Source of the DNA: an uncultured bacterium
GTDB taxonomy: Bacteria; Muiribacteriota; Ozemobacteria; Ozemobacterales; Ozemobacteraceae
Direction: 5' to 3'
Assembly: GCA_937949615.1 (NCBI GenBank)
Contig: CALEDQ010000018.1
Coordinates: forward strand, 62,001-126,000
DNA: 64,000 bases
Shown one piece after another: positions 25,869-35,800 of this stretch. The position numbers and the translations under genes are program-made. The notes below the pieces were generated by a model. The model was given only the letters and a program-made list of their open reading frames with translations, made no database searches and was not told where the DNA came from. Every line of letters starts with the position of its first letter. Within the stretch, counting starts at the first letter, position 1.

Positions 25869-27082
25869 CAGACTGCTTCCCTGTTACTTTCATTATAGAG
25901 AACCACGGCCCGCTTTTTCCAGCTGTCGAAAAGCTTTTTGACGTTTTGGTCAGCGGCTATCCCGGGGTCGATAGCAGCTGTTTCACCGGCAGCCAGACAT
26001 AAAAAGGCATTTGCCAGGTGAGTAGCGACCAGTACGGTTGATTTTTCGAGTTTCAGCTGGCCGGGCCGATGATGACAGGCAACCGCTTCGACAACCGGAT
26101 CAGGCAGGCCCCAGAGACCCAGAAGGTAAGCGCCGATCTCTGCATGTGAGGTGCCAAAAGTCCTATACTCGGCTTCAGAAAATTCTTTTTCAGAACTGCC
26201 GGAAAGCGGCTGCAGAACCCGGCTGAAATAACGCGGGTGATCGAGCAGCAGCAGTTTGCCGACATCGTGCAGCATGCCGGCGAGAAAAGCGTCTTCCTGA
26301 ACACTGGGCGGCGAGTTAAGATTGGTAGCGATTTCTCGGCTCAATCTCGCCGTCAGAGAGCTGTGCAGCCAGAGCTTATCGAGTGACAGGCCGGGCATGA
26401 TGATATCGGGTGCAGCAAAGAAGAGCTTCACATAGCAGACGAGCGATTTGATAACGTTGATGCCGAGAAGAACCACTGCAGTCTGCGGGTTGGAAACCTG
26501 GCGCGGCAGGCCAAAAAACGCTGAATTAACCAGATGCAGAACCCGGCCGGTCATCGACACATCGCGTGCGATTATTTCGCCAATCTCGCTGAGTGATATC
26601 AATGGCGATTCGACTGCCCTTACCAGCTCGTGATAAAGCTGCGGCAGGCTTGGCAGATAGGGAATACCGCCGATAATTTCGAGAAGTTCACGGCTGTTGA
26701 GCAGACGCCGCAGGCTGCCGGCCTTCTCGATCTGTTCGAGCAGAACCTCACCCTTGCAGGGCTTTGCGAGAAAGCGATGTGCTGACTGCGTCGATCTGAG
26801 TATGACTTCGGACTCCCCGTCTGGCTCACTCGAAAGCACGATGCGAATAACCTCGGGATAAGCCATCTGCACGGCCTTAAGAAGATCTGAACCGTCTTCA
26901 AGTTTCATATTCAGCTCTGAAACAACGACTTCAGGGCGGTACATCGTAATTTTACTCATGGCTTCACGTGCTGAAACGGCAAAAAGCAGGTTCCAGTCAG
27001 GCCTCAGAGCTCTAATCATGCGCCGATGTCCATCATGGACCTTTTGATCAGGATCGGCGAACAGAATACTGTATGATTTCAC
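25868..27082 (-). CDS. Receiver-HDOD protein with Glu at the phospho-acceptor site
   Basis: A 404-aa signalling protein: receiver-like domain (residues of about 1-125) and an HDOD domain (about residues 140-340; LPSLPQLYHELV, MTGRVLHLVNSAFFG, AGMLHDVGKLLL). The position that should be the phosphorylated Asp is Glu56 (VVVSELNM), while the Lys of FLAKPC is kept. Such a change usually means the domain is not phosphorylated or mimics the phosphorylated state. HDOD proteins act in c-di-GMP and stress signalling without enzyme activity. It starts with GTG behind GGAGGAAG and sits 15 bases after the kinase gene. Confidence 0.85.
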   Translation of the reverse strand: MKSYSILFADPDQKVHDGHRRMIRALRPDWNLLFAVSAREAMSKITMYRPEVVVSELNMKLEDGSDLLKAVQMAYPEVIRIVLSSEPDGESEVILRSTQSAHRFLAKPCKGEVLLEQIEKAGSLRRLLNSRELLEIIGGIPYLPSLPQLYHELVRAVESPLISLSEIGEIIARDVSMTGRVLHLVNSAFFGLPRQVSNPQTAVVLLGINVIKSLVCYVKLFFAAPDIIMPGLSLDKLWLHSSLTARLSREIATNLNSPPSVQEDAFLAGMLHDVGKLLLLDHPRYFSRVLQPLSGSSEKEFSEAEYRTFGTSHAEIGAYLLGLWGLPDPVVEAVACHHRPGQLKLEKSTVLVATHLANAFLCLAAGETAAIDPGIAADQNVKKLFDSWKKRAVVLYNESNREAV

Positions 27083-27097
27083 GCTTCCTCCGAGGTT

Positions 27098-27988
27098 TTA
27101 CAGATCTTTTTCATTGCGCCGGTGCGGCAGAAGAATTCTGAAGGTTACACCGCGCTGCAGCTCTGAATTAACGATTATTTCACCGCCATGTGCCTCTTCG
27201 ACAATTTTTCTGACAAGGCTCAGGCCAAGCCCGGTGCCTTTTCCCGCCGGCTTGGTGGTAAAATGCGGCTCAAAGATTCTTGTCAGGTTTTCTGGCGTTA
27301 TACCGGGGCCGTCATCGGCAATTTCGATTTCAATACGGTCGCCGGCGGCACGACTGCTGATTCTGATGCTACCGCGGCGGTAGACGCCTGCAGCAATTTT
27401 CTCACCGATGGCCTGGGCAGAATTGACAATCAGGTTGAGCAGAACCTGATGCAGTTCGTCGCGTGATCCGTAAATATATGGCAGATCTCTGGCAAGGTCT
27501 AACTGCAGATCTGCCAGACGTTTCCATTCATAGCGTGAGATGATGCAGACCGTATCGATACATTTATTTACGTCTACCAGAGTGAATTCATGCAGCGAAG
27601 GGTGCGAAAAATCCTTCAATGCCAGCACCAGTCGCGAAACCATGTCTATGCCTTCGAGAGACTGCTTCAGAGCATCAGCAAGTTCGGCCTGCAGATATTC
27701 AGGCTCGCTTTCAGATTCGATTTCGTTGAGCTCCTGCCAGTCGTGAGCTGATGGCACCCCTCCGGCTCTGACAGTTTCGAGAAGTTTTTTATAAATATTG
27801 ATCAGCCTGATCAGGTCATTGAAAGAGGACTTCATGAAAGTCAGGTTGTTTTCAAGATAATGCATCGGAGTATTGATCTCGTGCGTAATGCCAGAAATCA
27901 GTGCCCCGAGCATTTCAAGCTTCTTCTCTTCTGCTCCGGCATTCGTATCGGCAACCGACGGTGCTGCCATCTGCTGTTGTTCAGCCAT
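27098..27988 (-). CDS. Soluble sensor histidine kinase
   Basis: A 296-aa kinase without membrane or PAS domains. The phospho-acceptor His36 is in GITHEINTP, very near the N-terminus, followed by a long dimerisation helix pair and an HATPase domain (NLIVNSAQAIGE, DDGPGI, GTGLGLSLV). Lack of a sensor domain suggests a partner protein delivers the signal. The ATG at 27988 with GAGG upstream is preferred over the upstream one at 28024. It leads an operon with the REC-HDOD and REC-PP2C genes, its probable targets. Confidence 0.88.
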   Translation of the reverse strand: MAEQQQMAAPSVADTNAGAEEKKLEMLGALISGITHEINTPMHYLENNLTFMKSSFNDLIRLINIYKKLLETVRAGGVPSAHDWQELNEIESESEPEYLQAELADALKQSLEGIDMVSRLVLALKDFSHPSLHEFTLVDVNKCIDTVCIISRYEWKRLADLQLDLARDLPYIYGSRDELHQVLLNLIVNSAQAIGEKIAAGVYRRGSIRISSRAAGDRIEIEIADDGPGITPENLTRIFEPHFTTKPAGKGTGLGLSLVRKIVEEAHGGEIIVNSELQRGVTFRILLPHRRNEKDL

Positions 27989-28463
27989 TATCAACCTCGA
28001 TCGCGAGCTTGGCGAAAAATTCATTCGAGGTGATTATAACATGCAAAGAGATCGCAGGTTTCCGGCATATTTTCGGCCACAGATAAACAGGTGAAAACTG
28101 AGGCAGCCTTTAAAATCTGCTTTGATTTTGCAGAGTTCACTAATAAGGCACGTGGCAAAACTATTCAGAGGGCTTTTGTGCAGAAGAGCCTGTCTGATGA
28201 CCGATGTATTCAGGATATAATCGCAGAAGCAGCAGTTATATGAGTCTGAAAAAAGCTTTTTGCATAACCCACAGGGCCGGCGGCAAATTAAACAGCCGGA
28301 ATTTTAATCACAGGGTTTTTATTGTCGCGAATTTTGAGCATTGCCAAGAGCCCGACGACGGCGCGGCCTGATTGATGAGAACTTCAGTGGCAGTTGAAAT
28401 TGGCAGACAACCGGGTACATTATTAAACATGTGGATACTTTAAATTATATTGAGGGGGAAACA
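27989..28463. other. Intergenic region without a gene
   Basis: This 475-base divergent region separates the kinase operon from the secreted-protein gene at 28464. I see no convincing reading frame, RNA gene or repeat. It should hold both promoters, but no pair of boxes stands out. A GAGGGGG ribosome site lies at its right end. Confidence 0.5.
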
Positions 28464-28988
28464 ATGAAAAAAGTTCTGTTCGTACTGTTTGCTTTCTGTC
28501 TGCTTCTCGTGCCCGGCGCTTTTGCCGGCACCTACACGCTCGACAATTATGCCGTGCATCTTCAGGGCGACACTGGCATCGGCAACACTTTCTGGCTCGA
28601 GTCACAGGTCAAGATCAGGTTCAACCACCTGCGCGTCAGCTGGGATAAAGCCGGCACCATGGGCCGTCTGCGCTATGACATAACCTGTCTCGATGGCAGA
28701 GCCGTTCTGCAGAACGTAAAATATATCGACGACGCTCTCAACAATACCGAGCAGGTGCGCTGGGAACAGTCACCGACCGGCCTGAATCGAGATTTTTCGT
28801 ATCTTGTGGACAGTACCAGACTGAAACGCAACAACACGGTTAAATTCAACCACAATCTCGATATTGCCCCGGCCAATGTCAGGAATGCAAAAGTTGAATT
28901 TCATATTCATGCCAGCGGCAGAAATTATATCGTCACCTGGGAACCCTTCACTCAGAAGGTTTATACCTCCTGGAACCGCCTGAAATAA
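28464..28988 (+). CDS. Small secreted beta-rich protein of unknown function
   Basis: A 174-aa protein with a signal peptide (about residues 1-21, ending GAFAG). The mature part alternates hydrophobic and polar residues as in an all-beta sandwich and has a single internal Cys. I do not recognise a family. The ATG at 28464 follows GAGGGGGAAAC and opens the signal peptide. It is a single-gene unit ended by a strong terminator. Confidence 0.65.
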   Translation: MKKVLFVLFAFCLLLVPGAFAGTYTLDNYAVHLQGDTGIGNTFWLESQVKIRFNHLRVSWDKAGTMGRLRYDITCLDGRAVLQNVKYIDDALNNTEQVRWEQSPTGLNRDFSYLVDSTRLKRNNTVKFNHNLDIAPANVRNAKVEFHIHASGRNYIVTWEPFTQKVYTSWNRLK

Positions 28989-29009
28989 TACTATCAGAAA
29001 CAGTCCGAC

Positions 29010-29047
29010 GGTGGCCGGCCCATACAGATGGGCCGGCCACCTGCTTT
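29010..29047 (+). terminator. Terminator after the small secreted protein
   Basis: A perfect 14-bp stem (29010-29023 with 29028-29041) with a 4-base loop and a TGCTTTT tail. Confidence 0.9.
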
Positions 29048-29392
29048 TCACCGATCTGTCGCAGCGTTTCTCATCTCCGGTCATCTGTGGCTCGAAGACA
29101 TCAGCGTCTATCCTGAGCCTGTTTTCGTCTTTTATCCTTGAGCAAAATTTTCTGGCAGATGTTGACGAATTTCCGGCACACTTTCGTAAACGCAGCATTT
29201 TCAACAAAAAAACATCAGCTCGAACGCTTTATCATTAGCGAATCGGCGCCTGCTGCAATGCAAAAATCAATCATGGCACGCAAATTGCTTTATGCTGGCG
29301 CGCGCCGAAAAACCAGAGTTTTACGGCCGGTATTACTGGCGGTTCAAAGGCCAATGCAGGCCCTGCCAGAGCAAATAAAGAGGTAAAGGTTC
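29048..29392. other. Intergenic region without a gene
   Basis: These 345 bases lie between the terminator and the next secreted-protein gene. Short frames here have no ribosome site or coding pattern. I see no RNA gene. Confidence 0.45.
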
Positions 29393-29974
29393 ATGAAACG
29401 CAATTTCTCAAAAGTTCTCTGTCTGGTATTGCTCTGCTCTTTTGTTTTTTCTTCACTGCCGCAGCTTTTTGCCGGCTACTACAACCAGAACGATCTCGTC
29501 AACGCCATTTATTCAGATCTCAACAGTGCCTGCAACATAGTTGCCAGCGGCCGGGCCTACACTGAAATACAGAATGCCAGACCATATCTGAAGCATGCTC
29601 AGAGACTTATGAAAAAACAGGGAGTGGCACACTGCTTTGATCACCGTCTTGACCGCGTCATCGACAACGCCAAAATGGAAATCCTCTGGAACAACCGCCA
29701 TGAAGCGCTGCAGCGCATCAACCTGGCAATGCGCCTGGTTGAGAACTGCAATGTCAACACCTGTTCACAAAACAATAGCTACCACAACGGTTATCACAAC
29801 GGGCGCTCAGCCGGTAGAACCGCAGCCGGCGCCGTAATTGCCGCCCCGGTCGCAGTCGGGCTCGGCGCTCTGTTTGTAAACATCTTCAGAAATTTTAACT
29901 GGGGGCAGGTAAGCGGCACTCCGACCCGCGTCAGAATGCCGAACATACCCACTTCCGTAATTCCTATGCGCTGA
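29393..29974 (+). CDS. Secreted helical protein of unknown function
   Basis: A 193-aa protein with a signal peptide (about residues 1-27, ending LFAG). The mature region is helical with four cysteines (CN, CF, CN, CS) that could form disulfides, then an Asn/His/Gly-rich stretch (NSYHNGYHNGRSAGR) and a Gly/Ala hydrophobic segment (about residues 143-165) like a glycine-zipper membrane helix. No family is recognised. GAGGTAAAGG precedes the ATG. Its last 11 bases overlap the end of the convergent VIT-vWA gene. Confidence 0.6.
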   Translation: MKRNFSKVLCLVLLCSFVFSSLPQLFAGYYNQNDLVNAIYSDLNSACNIVASGRAYTEIQNARPYLKHAQRLMKKQGVAHCFDHRLDRVIDNAKMEILWNNRHEALQRINLAMRLVENCNVNTCSQNNSYHNGYHNGRSAGRTAAGAVIAAPVAVGLGALFVNIFRNFNWGQVSGTPTRVRMPNIPTSVIPMR

Positions 29975-32276
29975 GGCTGCCAGCCGACCAGGCCTGCAGC
30001 TTGCGCCATCCCTTCTCGACAATTGCCGACCAGAGATCTTTCTCGGGTTGGCAATTGTTTTCAAGGTAGGTTTTAACCAGTATCGACATTGCAAACTTCT
30101 CACGATCGGCCAATGCAAGGCTGGCCGGAGCCATTGCCAGCTGCGCCGCAAAGTCGGTTTCGCTGGCACCGATAAGAGCAAGAAGCTTTTCAGAGCGCTT
30201 AAATAAGCCATCTGAGCCGGCAAAGACAAGAATTTCAACAATACAATCTTCTTTACCGGCTGGGGCCGCCAGAACATAGGGCAGCTCGATCGCAGGCTCT
30301 TCAATAGAACCGATACCCGAAGGAATCTCACGCTTGCTCAGCTCAGAATAGCATTCATCGATATCCTCAGAAACATTATAGAGAATTTTAGAAACCGGAG
30401 CGGCAGCACGGACAGCACCCGACTTACTGAAAAGATTAAGACATTTTGCAAAAATACCGCTGCCAGTAGACACGGCACTCATAAAGTCGCGACCTGCCGG
30501 AACCATTACCGGAATTCGCCGCAATTCAACCCGACCATCGTTCTTTTCGCTGGCGGTGCGTTCTTCCACACCAACAAAGCTGGTTTTTGAGCAGATAATT
30601 CCGTATTCTTTCGAAATCTCGATCATTTCTGAATCGGCATTTTTTGCCTTTTTGCGCTTCTGATGGCTCCCTGACCCGGCTTTTTCTTCGCCATTCTCAA
30701 GCATTTCGATGCGTTTCTGAGCCCACCAGAGAGCAGGAACGCTGCTGGCTGAAAGACTCAGAGCTTCGGCGGTAAAGGTCAGTTTCTTTGCCCCGCACAT
30801 CGCCGACAATGTTACTTTCAGGCCGGCAGGCAATGGTTTACCAGATTCTGTTCTTGCGGCAAAGCGAATCGCTTCACCAGAAAACAGTCTGCCGAAAACC
30901 GAAGGTACGACTTCCAGCCCGCTGCACCCCCAGTCGGCTTCAATCTCTGAAAGGATCGGTGCCGCCAACCGCCTGAACTGGCGCAAAACCTTCAGCTCGA
31001 TGCGTTCGCCCGGAAAAATAAATTCGGCGGCGCCACCGCTGCGATCGGCAACCCCGCGCACCAGTGATTCGCTGACGCCATTGCCGATACCAAATGAAAA
31101 CACCCGACAACGCCCCCGGCTGCTGACAGCAAAATCAATGACTTCTTTTTCGTTGCCAACCTCACCGTCGGTAAACAGCAGCAGACTGGCAAACTCGGTC
31201 TGCAACCCCTGAACCGCCGCCTGCATGGCCGGCAGAATCTCGGTACCGCCCATATCAGCCCCGATGCCGGAAATGAGACGGGTAGCCTCTGCAAGCGTCT
31301 GATCACACAAAACCTGCGGTTTCTTGAAAAGACGTCTGAAGTTGCTGCCAAAACAGACAATCTGAAAATAATCGCCCTCATTCAGAGACCTGACACAAAG
31401 TTGCAGAGCATTAACAGCCTCTTTTATCGAATCACCCTGCATCGAACCCGAGCAGTCGACAACAAAAACGACTTCTTTGGGGGCACTCGCTTCTTCGGTC
31501 TCAAGCTCGGGAAAAAGCTCAACCAGCAGATGCTCACGACCATTGAAAACACAATGTGTGATACCGGGCTGAATTTTTTCGACAAGCGAAAAGGTGACCA
31601 CAATATCTTTATCCGGCATTACCGAAGCCTGAGAAAGATGAACATCGGCTTCGTGCTGACCAAATTCCACTCTGATCGGGTGGCTGGGCGATTCCACCGT
31701 GCGCAGCGCTGAATTCTGCATTATCTTCAGATTAAAACTGAAACCATACGGAACCCGGGCGGCATAGTCAGGGGTGATTCTCTCCCATTCTGAGATTTCG
31801 GCAGCACTCGCAGCCGGGAAATATCTGGGCACAATTACCACGGGAAAAGAAACTCTTGCCCCGTCGGCCTGTGCTTCGAGCAGTTGAAACATGCCGAGCT
31901 GAATTTCGACCTGCTGACCTGGCAGAAGATTGCCGAGGCTCATGACAAAAAGATCTGGGCGTTCCTGGTCGAGCAGAAAGGCACCATCGCCCTCACTTAT
32001 CGCTTCATCATACTTTTCGAAAGCTTTTTCGCGCTCTTCAGCAACCGCATTAATGACGCGATCACCGGTAAGTATTCTGAGAGAGCTCAGAGTAGCCCCG
32101 GCAGGCAACGGGAAGGAGAACACCGCTTCGATCGCTTTTTTCTCGTTATTGGTGAAGCGCTGAGTTACCTGCCAGTTTACTGAAAGGTTGTTCACCAGAC
32201 CTTTTACGGCGACCGCCTGCAGCGGAACAAGTCTGTCATTAGTTTTATCGTGCAGCGAACAATAAACCTTACTCAT
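29964..32276 (-). CDS. VIT and von Willebrand factor A domain protein
   Basis: A 770-aa protein. The VIT (vault protein inter-alpha-trypsin) domain covers about residues 5-130, with the usual VNWQVTQRFTN and FPLPAGATLSS segments. The vWA domain (about residues 265-430) keeps a complete metal-ion site (VVDCSGSM, the TDGE strand). The C-terminal 300 residues are a mixed region with a KKRK-type basic stretch. No signal peptide is visible, so it may be cytosolic and act as a metal-dependent adhesion scaffold. The ATG at 32276 has AAGGAGAGG upstream and overlaps the MerR stop by 8 bases, so the two are translationally coupled. The VIT domain is also found in the eukaryotic vault-associated PARP. 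Confidence 0.85.
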   Translation of the reverse strand: MSKVYCSLHDKTNDRLVPLQAVAVKGLVNNLSVNWQVTQRFTNNEKKAIEAVFSFPLPAGATLSSLRILTGDRVINAVAEEREKAFEKYDEAISEGDGAFLLDQERPDLFVMSLGNLLPGQQVEIQLGMFQLLEAQADGARVSFPVVIVPRYFPAASAAEISEWERITPDYAARVPYGFSFNLKIMQNSALRTVESPSHPIRVEFGQHEADVHLSQASVMPDKDIVVTFSLVEKIQPGITHCVFNGREHLLVELFPELETEEASAPKEVVFVVDCSGSMQGDSIKEAVNALQLCVRSLNEGDYFQIVCFGSNFRRLFKKPQVLCDQTLAEATRLISGIGADMGGTEILPAMQAAVQGLQTEFASLLLFTDGEVGNEKEVIDFAVSSRGRCRVFSFGIGNGVSESLVRGVADRSGGAAEFIFPGERIELKVLRQFRRLAAPILSEIEADWGCSGLEVVPSVFGRLFSGEAIRFAARTESGKPLPAGLKVTLSAMCGAKKLTFTAEALSLSASSVPALWWAQKRIEMLENGEEKAGSGSHQKRKKAKNADSEMIEISKEYGIICSKTSFVGVEERTASEKNDGRVELRRIPVMVPAGRDFMSAVSTGSGIFAKCLNLFSKSGAVRAAAPVSKILYNVSEDIDECYSELSKREIPSGIGSIEEPAIELPYVLAAPAGKEDCIVEILVFAGSDGLFKRSEKLLALIGASETDFAAQLAMAPASLALADREKFAMSILVKTYLENNCQPEKDLWSAIVEKGWRKLQAWSAGSLSA

Positions 32277-32679
32277 CGGAAACCTCTCCTTGTGTTGAAT
32301 TTGTGCCAAATAACCGGGAAATGAACTTCTGCAGTTTTCTCACTCTGGCCGGAGTTACCGGATAAATACCACCCTGTATGTTCAATTCAATACCCGGATT
32401 GACCTCGATGCGCACCCAGGTGGTCGGCAATGGGTAAACCGGTGTTTCAGGCGAATTCTGATCACGCAACTGCTCAGCTACTTTTTCGAGGCTTAGATTG
32501 TTCTCTTTGAGAGTTTTTATGCGCAGCAGATCGCGCAGATGCTCTTCAGTGTAATAATGGCCGCGACCAGCCCCCAGCGGCGGCGGCAGCAGACCATTCT
32601 GAATATAGAATCGGATGGTTCGGCGGCTGACGCCAGTTAACTCGGCGAGCTGCCCGATATTTATCTTTTTTTCTTCCAT
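32269..32679 (-). CDS. MerR-family transcriptional regulator
   Basis: A 136-aa DNA-binding protein with the N-terminal winged helix (INIGQLAELTGVSRRTIRFYIQNGLLPPP, then GRGHYYTEEHL) typical of MerR proteins and a short dimerisation helix. The tail (about residues 85-136) is not a standard effector domain and lacks cysteines for metal binding. It leads an operon with the VIT-vWA gene, which it probably controls together with itself. No clear ribosome site is visible before the ATG. Confidence 0.85.
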   Translation of the reverse strand: MEEKKINIGQLAELTGVSRRTIRFYIQNGLLPPPLGAGRGHYYTEEHLRDLLRIKTLKENNLSLEKVAEQLRDQNSPETPVYPLPTTWVRIEVNPGIELNIQGGIYPVTPARVRKLQKFISRLFGTNSTQGEVSDE

Positions 32680-32866
32680 AACCAGAATATAATCATTTTT
32701 TCGACACCTGTCAATTAAACACTTACTGTCTTATTAATTCCAAACATGGCAGACTCTTGTTAAAAACCTTATAATCTAAATTAGAGTAAAAGACTTTTCA
32801 TCGAGGACCCATGGTTAAAACTTATTTACCGAATCTGCGAAACAAAATCTGTTCAGACAAGGTACA

Positions 32867-35800
32867 ATGAAAATTCTGGAATCATTCAAGGCACGGGTGT
32901 TTTTTCTGACGACAGCGCTGGTGCTGATCACCGCGTTGTCAATTTCAATATTTCAGCAGATTCAAATTGAAAAGCATACGGTAGATCTTGAACTCCAGAA
33001 CGCCAGAAGCATGCTGCAACTTGCTGCCGCCCAGATCGAAAACCAGTATGACAGCTACATTTTTCATCGCGAAGCACTGACGAGTGAACGCAAACAGAAT
33101 CTGCGCAGCATTATCGAAATTACCTGCCGCATGGCTGAGAGTTATCAGCAACAAATCGTCAATGGGCAGCTCGACGCAGAAACTGCACAACAGCGGTTTT
33201 TGCATCGAATAAGGCATTTCCGCTATGCCGGCGGCACCGGCTATCTCTGGGTAAATACCGCAGAAAAGCCGCATCCTCGTATTATTGCCCACCCGGTGAT
33301 GCCAGAGCTTGAGGGCAAAAGAATGGACAGCAATGAGCCACTGTTCAACAATGCTCTGGGGCGCAAAGAAAACCTTTTCAAGGCCTTTGTCGATGCCTGT
33401 GCCGTGAATGGTGAAGGTTTCGTCGACTATCTCTGGCCAAAACCAACTGCCTCAGGAACCAGCGAAGTCAAAAGCAAACTGTCTTATGTCAAACTGTTCA
33501 GGCCATGGAACTGGATTATCGGCGCCGGCATCTACATGGACGACATCGAAACCGACAGCCAGCTGCGTATCAGGGCCATAATCAAAGAACTGAAAAAATC
33601 CTTCAGCAAGGTCAGAATTTCTGAGAACAGTTATCTTTTTCTTTTCGATTCCAACTTAAACATGCTCGTTCACCCAGACTATGAAGGCAAAGGCCCCGAA
33701 AGCTTTCAAAATCCAGATCAGGAAAAAGCGATTCTTAATCAGCTGATGCAGATTGCTGATCAGCCTGGTGAACTGCTCTCATACAGATGGCAAAAGCACG
33801 GCAACGACAGAAACAGACTTTTTGAAAAAAAGGCATACGCTTTTCATTTCAAGCCGCTCGACTGGTATGTGGTGGCTTCCGTCTACACAGATGAGCTTAT
33901 GTACCCGCTCTATCGACTGCGCTGGAAAATTCTGCTGATCCTGGCCATGCTTCTTTCGCTGGCCTTACTGCTGGCATCAATACTGGCCGACAGCCTCAGC
34001 CGGCCACTACAGGAACTTGCGGCAGCGGCAACGCGTATTGAATCAGAAGGAATTGGTGCTATCGAGCTTCCCCAGAGCAGAATTAAAGAAATAAACAAGC
34101 TCGGTCGCTGTCTGAATTCAATGGTAACATCAATAAAATGCGCAATTGAAGACCGCGACCAGCTGTTTGAGGAAATAAAAAGCGAAGAAGAAAAGCACCG
34201 CACGACGCTGAACTCGATCGCCGACGCAGTAATTTCGACCGACACAAAAGGCTGTATCAAAAGCATGAACCCCGCCGCCGAAGAAATAACCGGCTGGAAA
34301 CAGGAAGAAGCTCTTAACCGCGATATAAGCGAAGTTTATCAGGTCAACCCGGGCTCAACCCTCGAAAGATGCAAATCTGCCGTTCAGAAGGCGATTCAGA
34401 ACACCAGACATTTCCGTACATCTGAAGACATTATCCTCATCAACAAAAATGGTGAAGAACATCATATTTCCGAACAGGCCTCCCTGATTCACGATGAAAC
34501 CGGGAATCTGAAGGGTATGGTTGTTGTTTTCAGAAACATCACCGAAGAATACCTGATTCACCAGAAACTGAAAGAGGCTGAATGGAAATTCAACGCCCTC
34601 TTTGAAAACGGGCCGCTCGGGGTTGCTTACCATCGGATGCTCTACGATGAACAGGGAAACCCGGTTGATTACTATTTCATCGATGCGAACAGAAACTATG
34701 TGAATCTGACCGGCGTCGACCCGCGCGGAAAAACCGTCAGAGAGGCATTTCCGGGCATTGAAAACGACCCGTTCGACTGGATCGGCAATTATGGCAGGGT
34801 CGCCAGAACCGGCAAAGCCTTCAGATTCAGACAGCATCTGCCTCTGAATAACCGCTGGTATGAAGGGCTCGCTTTTCAGTATAAACCGGATCATTTCGTC
34901 GCCGCCTTTTTCGAAATTACCGAGCAGCGTAAGCTCGAACAACAGCTGCAGCAGGCACAAAAAATGGATGCCATCGGTAAGCTCGCCGGCGGCGTCGCTC
35001 ATGATTTCAATAATGTTCTGGGCGGTATCATTGGCGCCGCCGAACTTCTTTCTCTGGAAGCCGGCAACAGCCAGAGACAGAAAAAATTTCTGAAGATCAT
35101 TCTCGATTCTTCGCAACGAGCAACCGAACTGATCAAAAAACTACTTTCTTTTGGGCGCCAGAAGCCACTCAACACTGTTCCGGTCAATGTTCACACTGCG
35201 GTACAGGAAGCAGCGGCTCTGCTTGAGTGCAGTATTGACAAGAAAGTCAGAATTGAACTGAATCTGCAGGCGCCAAATTCGGTGGTCAACGGTGACCTTT
35301 CACAGCTGCAGACAGTCTTTATCAACCTCGGCATCAATGCCAGTCATGCCATGCCCGAAGGCGGGCTGCTGTCGTTCAACAGTTCGTGCATTCAGCTCGA
35401 CGAGATCGCGGCACACGCGCACGAACTCGACCCCGGCCCCTATATAAAAGTTCAGGTGCGCGATACCGGCATCGGTATCAGTCCCGAAAACATTTCGCGT
35501 ATTTTTGAGCCATTCTTCACCACCAAACCTTCAGGCAAGGGCACCGGCCTTGGGCTGGCTGTAAGTTTCGGTATAATCAGGCAACATCTCGGCGCCATTT
35601 CCGTCTACAGCGAACCAGGTAATGGTGCAGCTTTCAACATTCTTCTGCCGCTGTCGAATCTTCAGTGTCAAGAAGAAGACAAGACAGAAGCCATTCATAA
35701 TGGCAGCGGCAGCATTCTCGTCATCGACGACGAAAAAATCATCAGAGAAACCGCTGCCGACGTTCTGAAACACTTCGGCTATGAGGTCATAACCGCGGCT

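Noticed and set aside
29964..29974. 11-base overlap of convergent genes as a sign of a wrong call
   Set aside because: Both proteins are well supported to their ends, and short tail-to-tail overlaps are normal in compact genomes.
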